From an uncultured Aquimarina sp. (GTDB lineage Bacteria; Bacteroidota; Bacteroidia; Flavobacteriales; Flavobacteriaceae), in assembly GCA_947493035.1 (NCBI GenBank), contig CANLOW010000004.1:234889-298888 (forward strand): a DNA stretch of 64,000 nt. Reading direction: 5' to 3'. A program made the translations under genes and the position numbers. The stretch's first letter is position 1, and every line of letters starts with the position of its first letter. The notes below the pieces were generated by a model. The model was not told the origin of the DNA, made no database searches, and saw only the letters and a list, made by a program, of their open reading frames with translations. Shown here one piece after another: positions 46,433 to 55,197 of this stretch.

Positions 46433-46984
46433 ATGGCACTGACATACTCAAGGATGATGGAATTAGGAGAGCTTGCTCCAGATTTTACATTATTAGATAC
46501 CGTTTCGGGAGAACAACGTTCTCTTTCTGACCTAAAATCGGATGTTGCTACTGTTATCCTATTCATCTGTAATCATTGCCCCTATGTCCACCATATTAAT
46601 CCTAAACTAGTGGAAGTGGCTAATCATTACCAAAGCAAAGGAGTTCAATTTGTTGCTATCAGTAGTAATGATGTCGAACGCTATCCACAAGATGCCCCAC
46701 ACTTAATGACCGAAGTGGCAACTAAAGAAGGCTACTCTTTTCCTTATTTATATGATGAAACCCAGGAAGTGGCTAAGGCTTATAAAGCAGAATGCACTCC
46801 TGATCTTTATGTTTTTGATAGAGATTTAAAATGTGCCTATCGTGGGCGTTTTGATGAAACACGACCTCATATGGGACAAGCTTCTGGTAAAGATTTAGCA
46901 CAAGCATTAGATGCCTTAATTTCGGGAACAGCTATATCTGCAGATCAAAAACCGAGTATGGGCTGTGGTATTAAATGGAAGTAA
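46433..46984 (+). CDS. Thioredoxin-family/peroxiredoxin-like protein
   Basis: The 183-residue thioredoxin-fold protein has LGELAPDFTLLDTVSGEQRSL, the redox-site region FICNHCPYVHHINPKL with a single active-site Cys in CPYV, a cis-Pro in AECTPDLYVFD and C-terminal GCGIKWK. Cytoplasmic by lack of a signal. It probably acts as a peroxide or thiol reductase. The start may be internal (Met7 or Met8). Confidence 0.85.
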   Translation: MALTYSRMMELGELAPDFTLLDTVSGEQRSLSDLKSDVATVILFICNHCPYVHHINPKLVEVANHYQSKGVQFVAISSNDVERYPQDAPHLMTEVATKEGYSFPYLYDETQEVAKAYKAECTPDLYVFDRDLKCAYRGRFDETRPHMGQASGKDLAQALDALISGTAISADQKPSMGCGIKWK

Positions 46985-47106
46985 TTTTTCATTTATAAAC
47001 TCGACAGCTTAAATCTATTTAGTCTCCCTTCTATCTTATTATCAAATACTATAGCTCATGAGTTTACTCAAAGACTTCATTGAGTATAAATATCTAAAAT
47101 TTAGAG

Positions 47107-47127
47107 ATGCTGAAATAAATTCAGCAT
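47107..47127. repeat. Dispersed hairpin repeat (ATGCTGAA/TTCAGCAT)
   Basis: ATGCTGAA (47107-47114) and TTCAGCAT (47120-47127) form a perfect 8-bp stem with a 5-base loop. A second short stem, TACTCAA/TTGAGTA (47065-47071 and 47080-47086), lies just upstream. Words of this GATGCTGAA...TTCAGCATGAC type are a familiar class of flavobacterial intergenic repeat. Confidence 0.6.
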
Positions 47128-47165
47128 GACTCTACTTTAAATACATTAAGAGGTGAAAAGTATCC

Positions 47166-47234
47166 ACTCACCGACACTTCTCCTACCATTCGCCGAAAAA
47201 ATAATGCGAATCACCTTCTTATTTAGTAAGTTAT
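47166..47234 (+). promoter_or_regulatory. Tandem LytTR-type sites and -7 box before the H-NOX phosphorelay operon
   Basis: Three related 10-base half-sites stand in direct repeat: ACTCACCGAC (47166-47175), ATTCGCCGAA (47188-47197) and AATCACCTTC (47209-47218), spaced 22 and 21 bp. TAAGTTAT at 47227-47234, a partial TAnnTTTG box, starts 39 bases after the start of the second half-site, the same offset found at 55472 and 62957. The core ACCATTCGCC (47185-47194) differs from the AlgR core ACCGTTCGTC at two positions. Autoregulation by the operon's LytTR protein is inferred. Confidence 0.55.
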
Positions 47235-47253
47235 ATTCATTAAGTCCTTACTA

Positions 47254-47664
47254 ATGAAAAAGCTAACATTCCTGTTGATAGAAGATGATGAAATTGAACA
47301 ATTAAAATTTCAACGCATCTTAAAAAAAATAAACCCTATACATACGACAAGAGAAGCCAATGACGGAGAAGAAGCATTACAGTTGATTATATCTGGTGAG
47401 TGTATACCCGATGTTATTTTATTGGATTTGAATATGCCCAAAATGAATGGTATTGACTTTTTACAACAATTTAAACAACATGAAAGTCTCAAATATATTC
47501 CTATAGTGATGTTAACCACTTCTTCAAACCATAGTGAAATCAAACAATGTTATCGTCATGGAGCCTCCGGATATATCATAAAACCCTTAAAATATGAAGA
47601 TTACATAAAAAAAATTGAAATTTTAGTAAATTACTGGGAAGAAAATGAGATCTTAAAAGGGTAA
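47254..47664 (+). CDS. Single-domain response regulator (Rcp1/CheY-like), first gene of the H-NOX cassette
   Basis: The 136-residue receiver domain has the acidic pair Asp11/Asp12 in LLIEDDE, phospho-acceptor Asp58 in ILLDLNMPKMNG, Thr in MLTTSS and Lys in YIIKPL. There is no output domain, so it probably acts as a phosphate shuttle or sink between the kinase and the Hpt protein, or by protein contact. It lies 22 bases before the H-NOX gene and heads the operon. Confidence 0.9.
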   Translation: MKKLTFLLIEDDEIEQLKFQRILKKINPIHTTREANDGEEALQLIISGECIPDVILLDLNMPKMNGIDFLQQFKQHESLKYIPIVMLTTSSNHSEIKQCYRHGASGYIIKPLKYEDYIKKIEILVNYWEENEILKG

Positions 47665-47686
47665 TTTAAATCAACACAAAACTGAT

Positions 47687-48229
47687 ATGAAAGGAATCGT
47701 ATTTACTGAATTTTTAGAGTTAGTAGAAAATAAATTTGGAATGGAATATGTTGATGACATCATTTCTAAATCTGAACTAGAATCGGAAGGAGTATATACT
47801 TCTATAGGTACTTATAAATTTTCAGAAATGGTACAACTCCTCACCCACTTAAGTGAGAAAACGCAACTAAGCATAAACGATTTATTGCACACCTATGGAC
47901 TTCATTTCTTTTCGGTATTGAAGAATAGTTATCCTGATATTATTAAACAATATGAAACTCCTTTAGATTTATTAAATGCCATTGAAAGCCATATACATGT
48001 TGAGGTTCGAAAAATTTATCCAGATGCAGAACTCCCTAAATTCGATGTGACGAATAAAGAATCATTTAAAATGACTATGATTTATACTTCTAGTAGAGGT
48101 ATGTATAGTTTTGCAAAAGGTCTCATGGAGAGTACCTTTAAGCATTATGGTAAGGAAGCGTCTATAGCGATAACAAAACTAAATAATAATGGTACCGAGG
48201 TGAAATTTGACATCCAACAACATGCCTAA
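47687..48229 (+). CDS. H-NOX heme-based nitric oxide/oxygen sensor protein
   Basis: The 180-residue stand-alone H-NOX (HNOB) domain has MKGIVFTEFLELVENKFG at the start, the proximal heme ligand His104 before the Tyr-Pro-Asp-Ala landmark (IHVEVRKIYPDAELP) and the heme-propionate motif Y-x-S-x-R in YTSSRGMYS. Length equals known bacterial H-NOX proteins. H-NOX binds NO on ferrous heme and controls a partner kinase encoded beside it. The gene overlaps the histidine kinase by 8 bases. The distal-pocket Tyr used for O2 binding in some members cannot be judged without modelling. Confidence 0.93.
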   Translation: MKGIVFTEFLELVENKFGMEYVDDIISKSELESEGVYTSIGTYKFSEMVQLLTHLSEKTQLSINDLLHTYGLHFFSVLKNSYPDIIKQYETPLDLLNAIESHIHVEVRKIYPDAELPKFDVTNKESFKMTMIYTSSRGMYSFAKGLMESTFKHYGKEASIAITKLNNNGTEVKFDIQQHA

Positions 48230-49445
48230 TGAACAGTTACAAATACTTCAACGTGCGCTAGAAAGAGAACGCAAAGCAAGAAAGCAGGCTGAATCTATCC
48301 TAGAGCAAAAAGCCATGGAGCTATATGAAGTAAATCAAAAACTAAAAGTTTCCAATGCTTCTCTAGAGGAATTAACACACAAGCAATCCTCGCAATTGGA
48401 TGGTGTTTTCGATAATCTTTTAGATGCTTATATTTTAATGAATCTAAAAGGGGAAGTGATAGAGATGAATCGTTCGGCAAAGCAGCTTTTTGGGTACAAC
48501 TTAGATTTTGAACATGTCAATGTCGTTAAACTCATTTACCGAGAAGATTATCAATATGCCATGCAATCGTATTGGCAGCTTATAAATAAAGGGTATTTTA
48601 AAGATTACAAAGCCCGCATCATCACAAAAAACCAAGAAGTAAAACAAGTGCATATTAATGCTGGATTGGTATATGATGCTTCGGGAAAAGCCATTGCTGC
48701 CCAAGGAATTGTTAGAAATATCACTGAAGAATACAAAGAAGCTGAACTCAAAAAAGCATTACTCGCAAACCTTGAAAAAAGTAATCAAGAACTTAAGGAT
48801 TTTGCCCATGTGGTATCTCATGACTTAAAGTCCCCGTTACGAAGTATGAATACGTTGATTTACTGGCTGAAAGAAGATTACGAAGCTATTCTTGATGAGA
48901 ATGCTAAAGAAATCCTCGCAAAACTTTCTACCAAAGTAGAAAAAATGGATCATCTTATTAGAGGGGTTTTAGCATATTCAAGTATTGATAAAGTCGAACA
49001 TCCTTTGGAGAAAGTAAACATACAAGACCTCGTGAGCGACATTGTTTCTGTAATTTATATTCCCGAAAACATCAAGGTTGAAATTCCTAAAACACTCCCT
49101 GTAATTACAGGGGATCGCTTTCGGTTACAACAGCTATTTCAAAACCTGTTGAATAACGCTGTGCTTTATATAGATAAACCTAAAGGCTTGGTAAAAGTGA
49201 CTTGCGAAGAGCTTAAAACACACTGGAAGTTTTACATTGAGGATAATGGAGTGGGGATCGATAAAAAGTATCAGAAAAAGATTTTCGAAGTATTTCAATC
49301 TTTACAGAAATCAGATCATTCTACAGGAATCGGTCTATCTATTGTAAAGAAAATTATAGATTATTATGAGGGCGAAATTGACTTTACCTCAACAGTAGGA
49401 GAAGGCACTTGTTTTCATTTCACGCTAAAGAAAAAGCATAAATAA
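48222..49445 (+). CDS. PAS histidine kinase, H-NOX-associated (HnoK-type)
   Basis: The kinase of 407 residues starts at ATG 48222 (a TTG 15 bases upstream is also in frame). It has an N-terminal coiled coil of Arg/Glu/Lys-rich heptads (about 5-57), a PAS domain (about 60-170), HisKA with phospho-His200 in FAHVVSHDLKSP, and HATPase_c with NLLNNAV, DNGVGID and TGIGLSIVKK. It has no membrane segment, so it is a soluble kinase able to bind the soluble H-NOX. Established for other bacteria: NO-bound H-NOX inhibits its partner kinase. Confidence 0.92.
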   Translation: MPNEQLQILQRALERERKARKQAESILEQKAMELYEVNQKLKVSNASLEELTHKQSSQLDGVFDNLLDAYILMNLKGEVIEMNRSAKQLFGYNLDFEHVNVVKLIYREDYQYAMQSYWQLINKGYFKDYKARIITKNQEVKQVHINAGLVYDASGKAIAAQGIVRNITEEYKEAELKKALLANLEKSNQELKDFAHVVSHDLKSPLRSMNTLIYWLKEDYEAILDENAKEILAKLSTKVEKMDHLIRGVLAYSSIDKVEHPLEKVNIQDLVSDIVSVIYIPENIKVEIPKTLPVITGDRFRLQQLFQNLLNNAVLYIDKPKGLVKVTCEELKTHWKFYIEDNGVGIDKKYQKKIFEVFQSLQKSDHSTGIGLSIVKKIIDYYEGEIDFTSTVGEGTCFHFTLKKKHK

Positions 49446-49759
49446 TGGAACCCAATTTATCATATATTCTAAAGCTAGCAGATGGTTCGAAAGCATTTGA
49501 AGAAAAGATGATCCGCATCTTAAAAAGTGAATTCCCAATTGAAAAGACACAATACCTGACAGCGATACAACAACAAGATTTTTTTCAAGCTTCGGAAATC
49601 GTTCATAAAATCAAGCACAAACTAGGAATGCTAAGCATGGACAACGCATACCAAAAGGCCATTCTTTTTGAAGAAGCACTTAAAGTCTCGGATAGTTCGA
49701 ATCACAGTGATTTTTTAACTATTTTAGACATCGTAGAAAATTATATTTCAAGTATTTAG
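49445..49759 (+). CDS. Hpt phosphotransfer protein
   Basis: The 104-residue helical protein has the Hpt motif around His54 in EIVHKIKHKLGMLSM (H-x-x-K with a Gly to follow). Its ATG shares a base with the kinase stop (TAATG) and its stop abuts the next ATG, so all three are translationally coupled. It relays phosphate between the receiver proteins of this cassette (inferred). Confidence 0.86.
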   Translation: MEPNLSYILKLADGSKAFEEKMIRILKSEFPIEKTQYLTAIQQQDFFQASEIVHKIKHKLGMLSMDNAYQKAILFEEALKVSDSSNHSDFLTILDIVENYISSI

Positions 49760-50449
49760 ATGAAATCAATCATTGTCGATGATGAAGCCGCTGCTAGAGC
49801 GATCGTAGCACAATTGTGCACTAAAGTGAAAGATATTGAAGTTATTGAGGAATTTCCCAATGCGCTTCAAGCGATTAAATTTTTGAACAAAGAAACGGTC
49901 GATGTTATTTTCCTAGACATTCATATGCCCGACTTCACGGGTTTCGATTTTATAGATACACTACACGAGCCTCCCAAAATTGTATTGATTACCTCCGATC
50001 CTAATTTTGCATTGAATGCTTTTGAGTATCCCTGCATCGTAGATTATTTAACAAAACCGATTTCAGAAGATCGCTTTTTAAAAAGTATAGAAAAACTAAG
50101 AGCTCTATCTGAAAATGCAATCCCTAATCAAAATGTAACTAAGGATTTGTATGTTAACATTGATCGTCGATTGGTAAAAATCAATATTGAATCGATAAAC
50201 ATTATCGAAGCCAAGGGAGATTATATACAAATACGAACGGAAGCAAAAAACCATTTGGTACATGCTACTCTTAAAAAAATCGAAGAAAAACTACCCAAGC
50301 ATTCTTTCCTAAAAGTGCATCGATCCTATATCATCAATACTTCTAAAATTGTAGATATAGAAGACAATAGTGTTGTGATCGCTAAAGAGGTCGTTCCTGT
50401 CAGTCGAGGAAATAAAGAGGCACTTATGAAACGTTTGAATTTGTTGTAA
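49760..50449 (+). CDS. LytTR-type response regulator, output of the H-NOX phosphorelay
   Basis: The 229-residue protein has a receiver domain with Asp7/Asp8 and phospho-acceptor Asp53 in IFLDIHMPDFTG, Lys in YLTKPI, then a LytTR DNA-binding domain (about 125-228) with IEAKGDYIQIRT, FLKVHRSYIINTSKI and VPVSRGNK. It begins directly after the Hpt stop. AlgR, which controls alginate in Pseudomonas, is of the same class. Candidate target sites are found in front of the operon itself and of three nearby polysaccharide genes. Confidence 0.92.
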   Translation: MKSIIVDDEAAARAIVAQLCTKVKDIEVIEEFPNALQAIKFLNKETVDVIFLDIHMPDFTGFDFIDTLHEPPKIVLITSDPNFALNAFEYPCIVDYLTKPISEDRFLKSIEKLRALSENAIPNQNVTKDLYVNIDRRLVKINIESINIIEAKGDYIQIRTEAKNHLVHATLKKIEEKLPKHSFLKVHRSYIINTSKIVDIEDNSVVIAKEVVPVSRGNKEALMKRLNLL

Positions 50450-50642
50450 TGAAAATTCTTTTTAATTAGATCATTCCTTACCTGACAACTATCAAAATGC
50501 ACCAAAAATCAATACTATTGACGTATCCTAATTTCTAATGTACTTTTTGCTAAAAAGCACCCAAAAAGGCTAGTGTGAATTTTATACTTGTTACGTTTTG
50601 CTGAATTCATGACTTTTTAAATAAGCTAGGCCTATAAAAAAC

Positions 50643-50731
50643 ATTCACCTACCGAAAATTACCATTCGTCTACAGTAACTCTTTATCAAACTAAAATACC
50701 AAAATACAACAAGGAAGAGATCATACCTTAG
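50643..50731 (+). promoter_or_regulatory. LytTR-type sites and -7 box before the degenerate dehydrogenase gene
   Basis: Direct repeats ATTCACCTAC (50643-50652) and ATTCGTCTAC (50664-50673) agree at 8 of 10 positions, 21 bp apart. The second lies within TTACCATTCGTCTACAGTAA (50659-50678), a 20-base word identical to 62931-62950. TACCTTAG (50724-50731) is a near -7 box starting 60 bases after the second half-site start, as at 55451 and 62936. ACCATTCGTC differs from the AlgR core by one base. The rest of the 308-base gap (50450-50757) shows nothing else. Confidence 0.58.
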
Positions 50732-50757
50732 AGGTATAATCCTAAAAAACACGAGTT

Positions 50758-51786
50758 ATGGCACTTCCTTATAGCATCACAAGCACAAGAGTAAATCACG
50801 AGACATTATTCGAAAGATTAACCGCTAAGGAAACAAAAATGGCGGTAATTGGACTAGGCACAACAGGTTTAGCTGTGGCTTTGCAAATGGCTTCGAAATT
50901 TAAAGTAATTGGTTACGATCGTGACCACAAAACGATCTCTGAAATTCAATTAAAAAAAGATCCTAATAGAAGGCTTTTTCATAATGATTTCATGAATAAA
51001 GATTTCCATCCTATAGGAATGAGTAAGTTATTAGAATTAGCTGCATTTTTCATTATTACGACACCCCTAACCACCAATGATGATGCAACACTAAATTGTA
51101 CTGCTCTTAAAAAAGATGTTGCTACTGTAGCTAGACACTTAAATTATGGTGATGTCATCGTATTTCAAAATAATGTTGCTACTACATTTATTAATGAAGT
51201 TTGCATTCCTATATTAGAACAAATCTCTGGATTAGTACATGATACTGACTTTAGTACTAGTAAAGTCCCTGTAAGTGCTAATACATTTTCTAAAGATCAA
51301 AAAACAATTTCCATAAACGATAGTTATGTTTCGAAAGTAGTAACTAAGGTATATAAGACTGTAACCTCTACCGTTGAAAACGATATTAAAACCATTGTCG
51401 AAAAGATCAATACTGCAACAGAAAGTTCAAACATCAATAAACCGTGTAGTGTATTATTAAAAGGAATTACAAGAAAAGAAAACTCTAGGAACCTAAAAGC
51501 GTCTTATGCCGCTAAGTTATACCTTGCTTTATCTAAATCTGGCTATGCAGTTACAGTGCAAGACAATCATGCGTATCCTTCCGAGGTACAAAAGTTGTAT
51601 GGTATCGAATTAAACACCAGAACCAATAAGCATTTTGATGTAATTATTTTGGCTGTAGATCATGATAACTATGCCGCATTGACGTATCAAGATTATTTAA
51701 AAAATGCTAAAGTGAGTACATTATTCTTTGATGTTAAAGGTGACAAAGGAAGTGTTTTTCCTAAAGAAAAGTATATGACATTATAG
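50758..51786 (+). CDS. Degenerate nucleotide-sugar dehydrogenase homologue (UDP-glucose/GDP-mannose DH family) lacking the catalytic centre
   Basis: The 342-residue protein starts like a TviB/WbpA-type dehydrogenase: Rossmann motif VIGLGTTGLAVALQMA near 31-46. It ends like one, with SVLLKGITRKENSRNLKASYA and DVIILAVDHDNY. The middle region, normally about 100 residues with the active-site Cys in a Gly-Gly-His-Cys motif, is missing; a Ser/Thr/Lys-rich stretch replaces it. It is thus about 80 residues short and cannot be a normal dehydrogenase. A regulatory or binding role in polysaccharide synthesis is possible. Confidence 0.72.
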   Translation: MALPYSITSTRVNHETLFERLTAKETKMAVIGLGTTGLAVALQMASKFKVIGYDRDHKTISEIQLKKDPNRRLFHNDFMNKDFHPIGMSKLLELAAFFIITTPLTTNDDATLNCTALKKDVATVARHLNYGDVIVFQNNVATTFINEVCIPILEQISGLVHDTDFSTSKVPVSANTFSKDQKTISINDSYVSKVVTKVYKTVTSTVENDIKTIVEKINTATESSNINKPCSVLLKGITRKENSRNLKASYAAKLYLALSKSGYAVTVQDNHAYPSEVQKLYGIELNTRTNKHFDVIILAVDHDNYAALTYQDYLKNAKVSTLFFDVKGDKGSVFPKEKYMTL

Positions 51787-51789
51787 TGG

Positions 51790-53859
51790 TTACTTTCTTA
51801 AAGCAATTATCTTCTTGTTGAAAATAGGCCGTTTTAAAAAATACCACTTCAGTAAAAACCCCAATTCTGTATATTCGAATCCTGCTGCTGTAGCAGAGGC
51901 AATATTACTATGCTTGCCATAGATCTTTGCGACAAAGCGATCCGAAAATTGATACCCTAATTTGCCCTCAATTCTAAAAGTTTCTGAAGCCGGATCATCG
52001 TTAACAAATTGATACCCCCCTGCTGTACTAAGAAGATATAACCAATTGCCTTCTTGTGTGTTTATAAGTTCAGCGAAAATTTCTACTACATGGAATTTTT
52101 CTGGACTAAAATAAATCGTCGGTAATTGCTTCTTAAAAGCAATCGTTTGATAATTGATACCGGCTTTTACTATGGGCCTACGAAGTAAATTATAGTACAA
52201 TGATGTAAATAATAAGTTTCTTGTATTATCATCTGTTTGACTTGTAAACATGTATTGGGTATACCAACCAAAATTGAAGTTGGTACTTAGATTATAATTC
52301 AAGAAAAAATTGTTCATTACGATCTCTCGATCAATGAGATCTGCATTGAAGTTTTGCAATTCACGCTGATATCCAACATCAAGATTTTGTAGTTTAAAAG
52401 GTTTTGTCTTAAACTTAATCTCCCCGACCCATTGGGTATAATCGTTTGCAATAGCATTAGAAACCGTAACACCGATCTTAGTATCTAATGTTAATCTTCC
52501 ACTAAATTTATACAGAAAACCAACACCTACTTCATTGGTCGTCGCGCTTACTTTCGAACGTGTATTTTCGGTATCTCTATAATTATAATTCGCTTTAACA
52601 ATTGATTTTGTAGAAAGAGGTAACGCCGTAGAAAGACTCAAACTAATACTTTCATTATCTCCATTATCAAATGTATAAGCCGTCTTTTGCTCAACCCAAG
52701 GACTGTGTGATTGCCTCATGGTTTTCAACAATTTTTCAGCATCTGGTTGTTTGTTATAGTATTTTAAGGTCTTGAAAATATATTCGTAACTCTTCACATC
52801 TTGCCCTGTAGCACGATAAGCGTTGGCTATTCCTAAATTGCCATCGAATGATTGCTTCTCTTTTTCTAAAATTGAGGTATACTTTTCTATACTTTTATCA
52901 AAATCACTCGTATACATTCCATATGAAGCTTGTAAACTTGCGATCCTTGCTGTATTTGGAAACTGCTCTACTAAACGATCTATCTCCAATGCCGCCGTTT
53001 TAAATTTCCTATTCCACAACAATGCTTGTATGTATCTTTCTTTTGTGGATAATTGCAACTCTTCGTCCTTAGGAAATTTTTCCGCTCTTGCTTTCGCTTG
53101 GCTACTAAGTTGTAGTGCTTTTTTATCTTTAAATCTTTTATGCGCTACTAAGGATAATCCATTTAGTGAAACGATACTATCTTTTGCTGAAGTTGCCATC
53201 GAGGCATATACTTTTTCGGCATTATCTAGATCATTTTTAATCAAATAAATATTAGCTCGATTTAGTTGCGTGTCTTTATCCTTTGGAAAATCTTTTAAGT
53301 TTAACGCCAATAATTCCAATGCGCTATCATAGTTTTTTTCTTGAGTTAATTGAAACGCATATCCAAGACGTATGTATTTTCTTGAGTTTAAAGCATTCTT
53401 ATTTCCTTCAAGAATACTTAATGCTTTATGAACCTCGGTCAGTGCTGCGGAATATTTCTTTAAGTTAGATAATGTATTTGCATACCCTAGTACAGCAGGG
53501 AAACTCTTATTATTCTCTACAACTAGCTTTTCATAAAAACCTTCTGCTTTGGTGTATTGTTTATCCCACAATAACGATTCTGCATAATTCAATTTTATTT
53601 CAAAATCAGTAGGATATTCGTCTCTTAAATCTGAAAAAATAATTACTGCTTTTTTTGCATCTCCAGATAAACCAACAGCTCTACCATAACAGAGTTGTGC
53701 CGTTTTATTGCTAGGGTGACTCTCTAGTATATTTTCAAAAAACACTTTGGCAGCAGCATACTTCCCAGTCTCAAGATAATTGAACCCTTCTTGCATTTCC
53801 TGGGAAAATCCCTTTGAAAATAGCAACAAGAAGAAAAACAAGGTTGTATTTTTTAGCAT
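51790..53859 (-). CDS. TPR plus outer-membrane beta-barrel protein, YaiO/PgaA-like polysaccharide exporter candidate
   Basis: I start it at the ATG at 53859, giving a signal peptide MLKNTTLFFFLLLFSKGFSQ; an ATG 24 bases upstream is in frame. About 400 residues of TPR helices follow (ETGKYAAAKVFFENIL, TQLNRANIYLIKNDLDNAEKVYA and others). A C-terminal beta-barrel of the YaiO type of about 270 residues has alternating aromatic strands and a C-terminal Phe/Tyr-rich end. TPR plus barrel is the design of PgaA and BcsC exporters. It converges on the degenerate dehydrogenase gene, 3 bases apart. Confidence 0.8.
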   Translation of the reverse strand: MLKNTTLFFFLLLFSKGFSQEMQEGFNYLETGKYAAAKVFFENILESHPSNKTAQLCYGRAVGLSGDAKKAVIIFSDLRDEYPTDFEIKLNYAESLLWDKQYTKAEGFYEKLVVENNKSFPAVLGYANTLSNLKKYSAALTEVHKALSILEGNKNALNSRKYIRLGYAFQLTQEKNYDSALELLALNLKDFPKDKDTQLNRANIYLIKNDLDNAEKVYASMATSAKDSIVSLNGLSLVAHKRFKDKKALQLSSQAKARAEKFPKDEELQLSTKERYIQALLWNRKFKTAALEIDRLVEQFPNTARIASLQASYGMYTSDFDKSIEKYTSILEKEKQSFDGNLGIANAYRATGQDVKSYEYIFKTLKYYNKQPDAEKLLKTMRQSHSPWVEQKTAYTFDNGDNESISLSLSTALPLSTKSIVKANYNYRDTENTRSKVSATTNEVGVGFLYKFSGRLTLDTKIGVTVSNAIANDYTQWVGEIKFKTKPFKLQNLDVGYQRELQNFNADLIDREIVMNNFFLNYNLSTNFNFGWYTQYMFTSQTDDNTRNLLFTSLYYNLLRRPIVKAGINYQTIAFKKQLPTIYFSPEKFHVVEIFAELINTQEGNWLYLLSTAGGYQFVNDDPASETFRIEGKLGYQFSDRFVAKIYGKHSNIASATAAGFEYTELGFLLKWYFLKRPIFNKKIIALRK

Positions 53860-53958
53860 ATCTGGTTTAAAGTATAAACGCATACTAAACTAACTAAAAT
53901 TCTTTTTTGCCATAAGGTTTAAATGACTTAATTTGAGATTATTAAATCAATACAACAT

Positions 53959-55197
53959 ATGCATATTCCATTTCTTAAAAAAATATCTTCGGAACAATGG
54001 TTTATGCTAAGTGCTTTAATTGTGAATGCAGGAAATTACATTTACAATCTTATATTAGGTAGAATCCTAGGGCCTAAAGATTTTGCAGATGCAGCCATCC
54101 TAATCACTTTTTTATTGGTGTTATCTTTTGTAGCCATGACCTTTCAATTGGCTACCGCCAAATTTTCTGTTCTTTTTGAGAATTCCATTTTCCTAAATTT
54201 CTTAAATAAAGCATATCTATATGCAACAGGTACAGGTATATTTTTAGGTATCGCTATTTTAATTTCATCTAAAACCCTACAGCATATATTACATACACAA
54301 TCCTATTTTATGTTCATTTTATTTGGAATAGGTGTACCTCTGTACTTTATCATGAGTGTCAACAGGGGTATTTTACAAGGAAAAAAGCGCTTCGTAAAAT
54401 TGGCGATTACCTATCAAACAGAAATGTGGAGTAGACTGTTTTTTACGGTAAGCCTTCTTTTGCTATTTACGACTTCGCCTTCCTCTATAATTGTAGCCAT
54501 CGGAATCCTACTGTCTTTGTTTTTTGGTTTGTTTCCCTTTGCTAAAGAAAAGGTTTCATTCAACAATAGAGTACCGCTTTCAGCCGAACATAAAGAACAT
54601 ATTAAAAAATTCTTTCTACTAACTGCCTTTTACGAGTTTAGCCAAATCATTATAAACAATAGCGATATATTACTAGTAAAGCATTATTTTGAAGCTTATG
54701 ACGCTGGTTTATATGCTTCATTGGCTTTAATCGGTCGTGTCGTCTATTTTGTGGCTTGGATGTTTGTCATGTTACTATTACCAAAGGTTGTCCAGTTGCA
54801 CAAAGAAGGAAAACCGACGACCTCTGTATTGTCTAAATATGTTTTATACATTGGGATATTGGCATTCATTATCGTAATTGTATGTTACCTATTCCCCACT
54901 TTAATGGTACAATTTTTATTTGGTGACGCTTATGTTAGTATTGCTCCATTGCTTTGGAAATATGCTATTGCCACTTCCCTTTTTGCCATCTCCAATATTT
55001 TTGCTTATTATTTTCTATCATTAGACAATTACATCCCCGTGATTCTTTCTGCTTTATTTGGCATTACACAGATCGTACTGATTATCTTCTTTCATAATTC
55101 CTTACTTCAAGTGGTATACATGCAGATTTATGCAATGGTACTTTCACTTGCTTTTCAATTGGTTTACTTTTTTGGTTTTTCTAAACATCATACGTAA
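53959..55197 (+). CDS. Polysaccharide flippase (Wzx-like, MATE/MOP superfamily)
   Basis: This 412-residue membrane protein has about twelve helices. The start has NAGNYIYNLILGRILGPKDFADAAILI, the middle FLLTAFYEFSQIIINNSDILLVKHYF and an Ala-rich GLYASLALIGRVVYF helix. The pattern is that of oligosaccharide flippases. It would move lipid-linked or polymer precursors across the inner membrane. It is transcribed divergently from the exporter. Confidence 0.86.
   Translation: MHIPFLKKISSEQWFMLSALIVNAGNYIYNLILGRILGPKDFADAAILITFLLVLSFVAMTFQLATAKFSVLFENSIFLNFLNKAYLYATGTGIFLGIAILISSKTLQHILHTQSYFMFILFGIGVPLYFIMSVNRGILQGKKRFVKLAITYQTEMWSRLFFTVSLLLLFTTSPSSIIVAIGILLSLFFGLFPFAKEKVSFNNRVPLSAEHKEHIKKFFLLTAFYEFSQIIINNSDILLVKHYFEAYDAGLYASLALIGRVVYFVAWMFVMLLLPKVVQLHKEGKPTTSVLSKYVLYIGILAFIIVIVCYLFPTLMVQFLFGDAYVSIAPLLWKYAIATSLFAISNIFAYYFLSLDNYIPVILSALFGITQIVLIIFFHNSLLQVVYMQIYAMVLSLAFQLVYFFGFSKHHT

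Noticed and set aside
50450..50757. A small gene in the gap before the degenerate dehydrogenase
   Set aside because: Short frames exist but none has codon use or start context like its neighbours; the gap is explained by the regulatory region.
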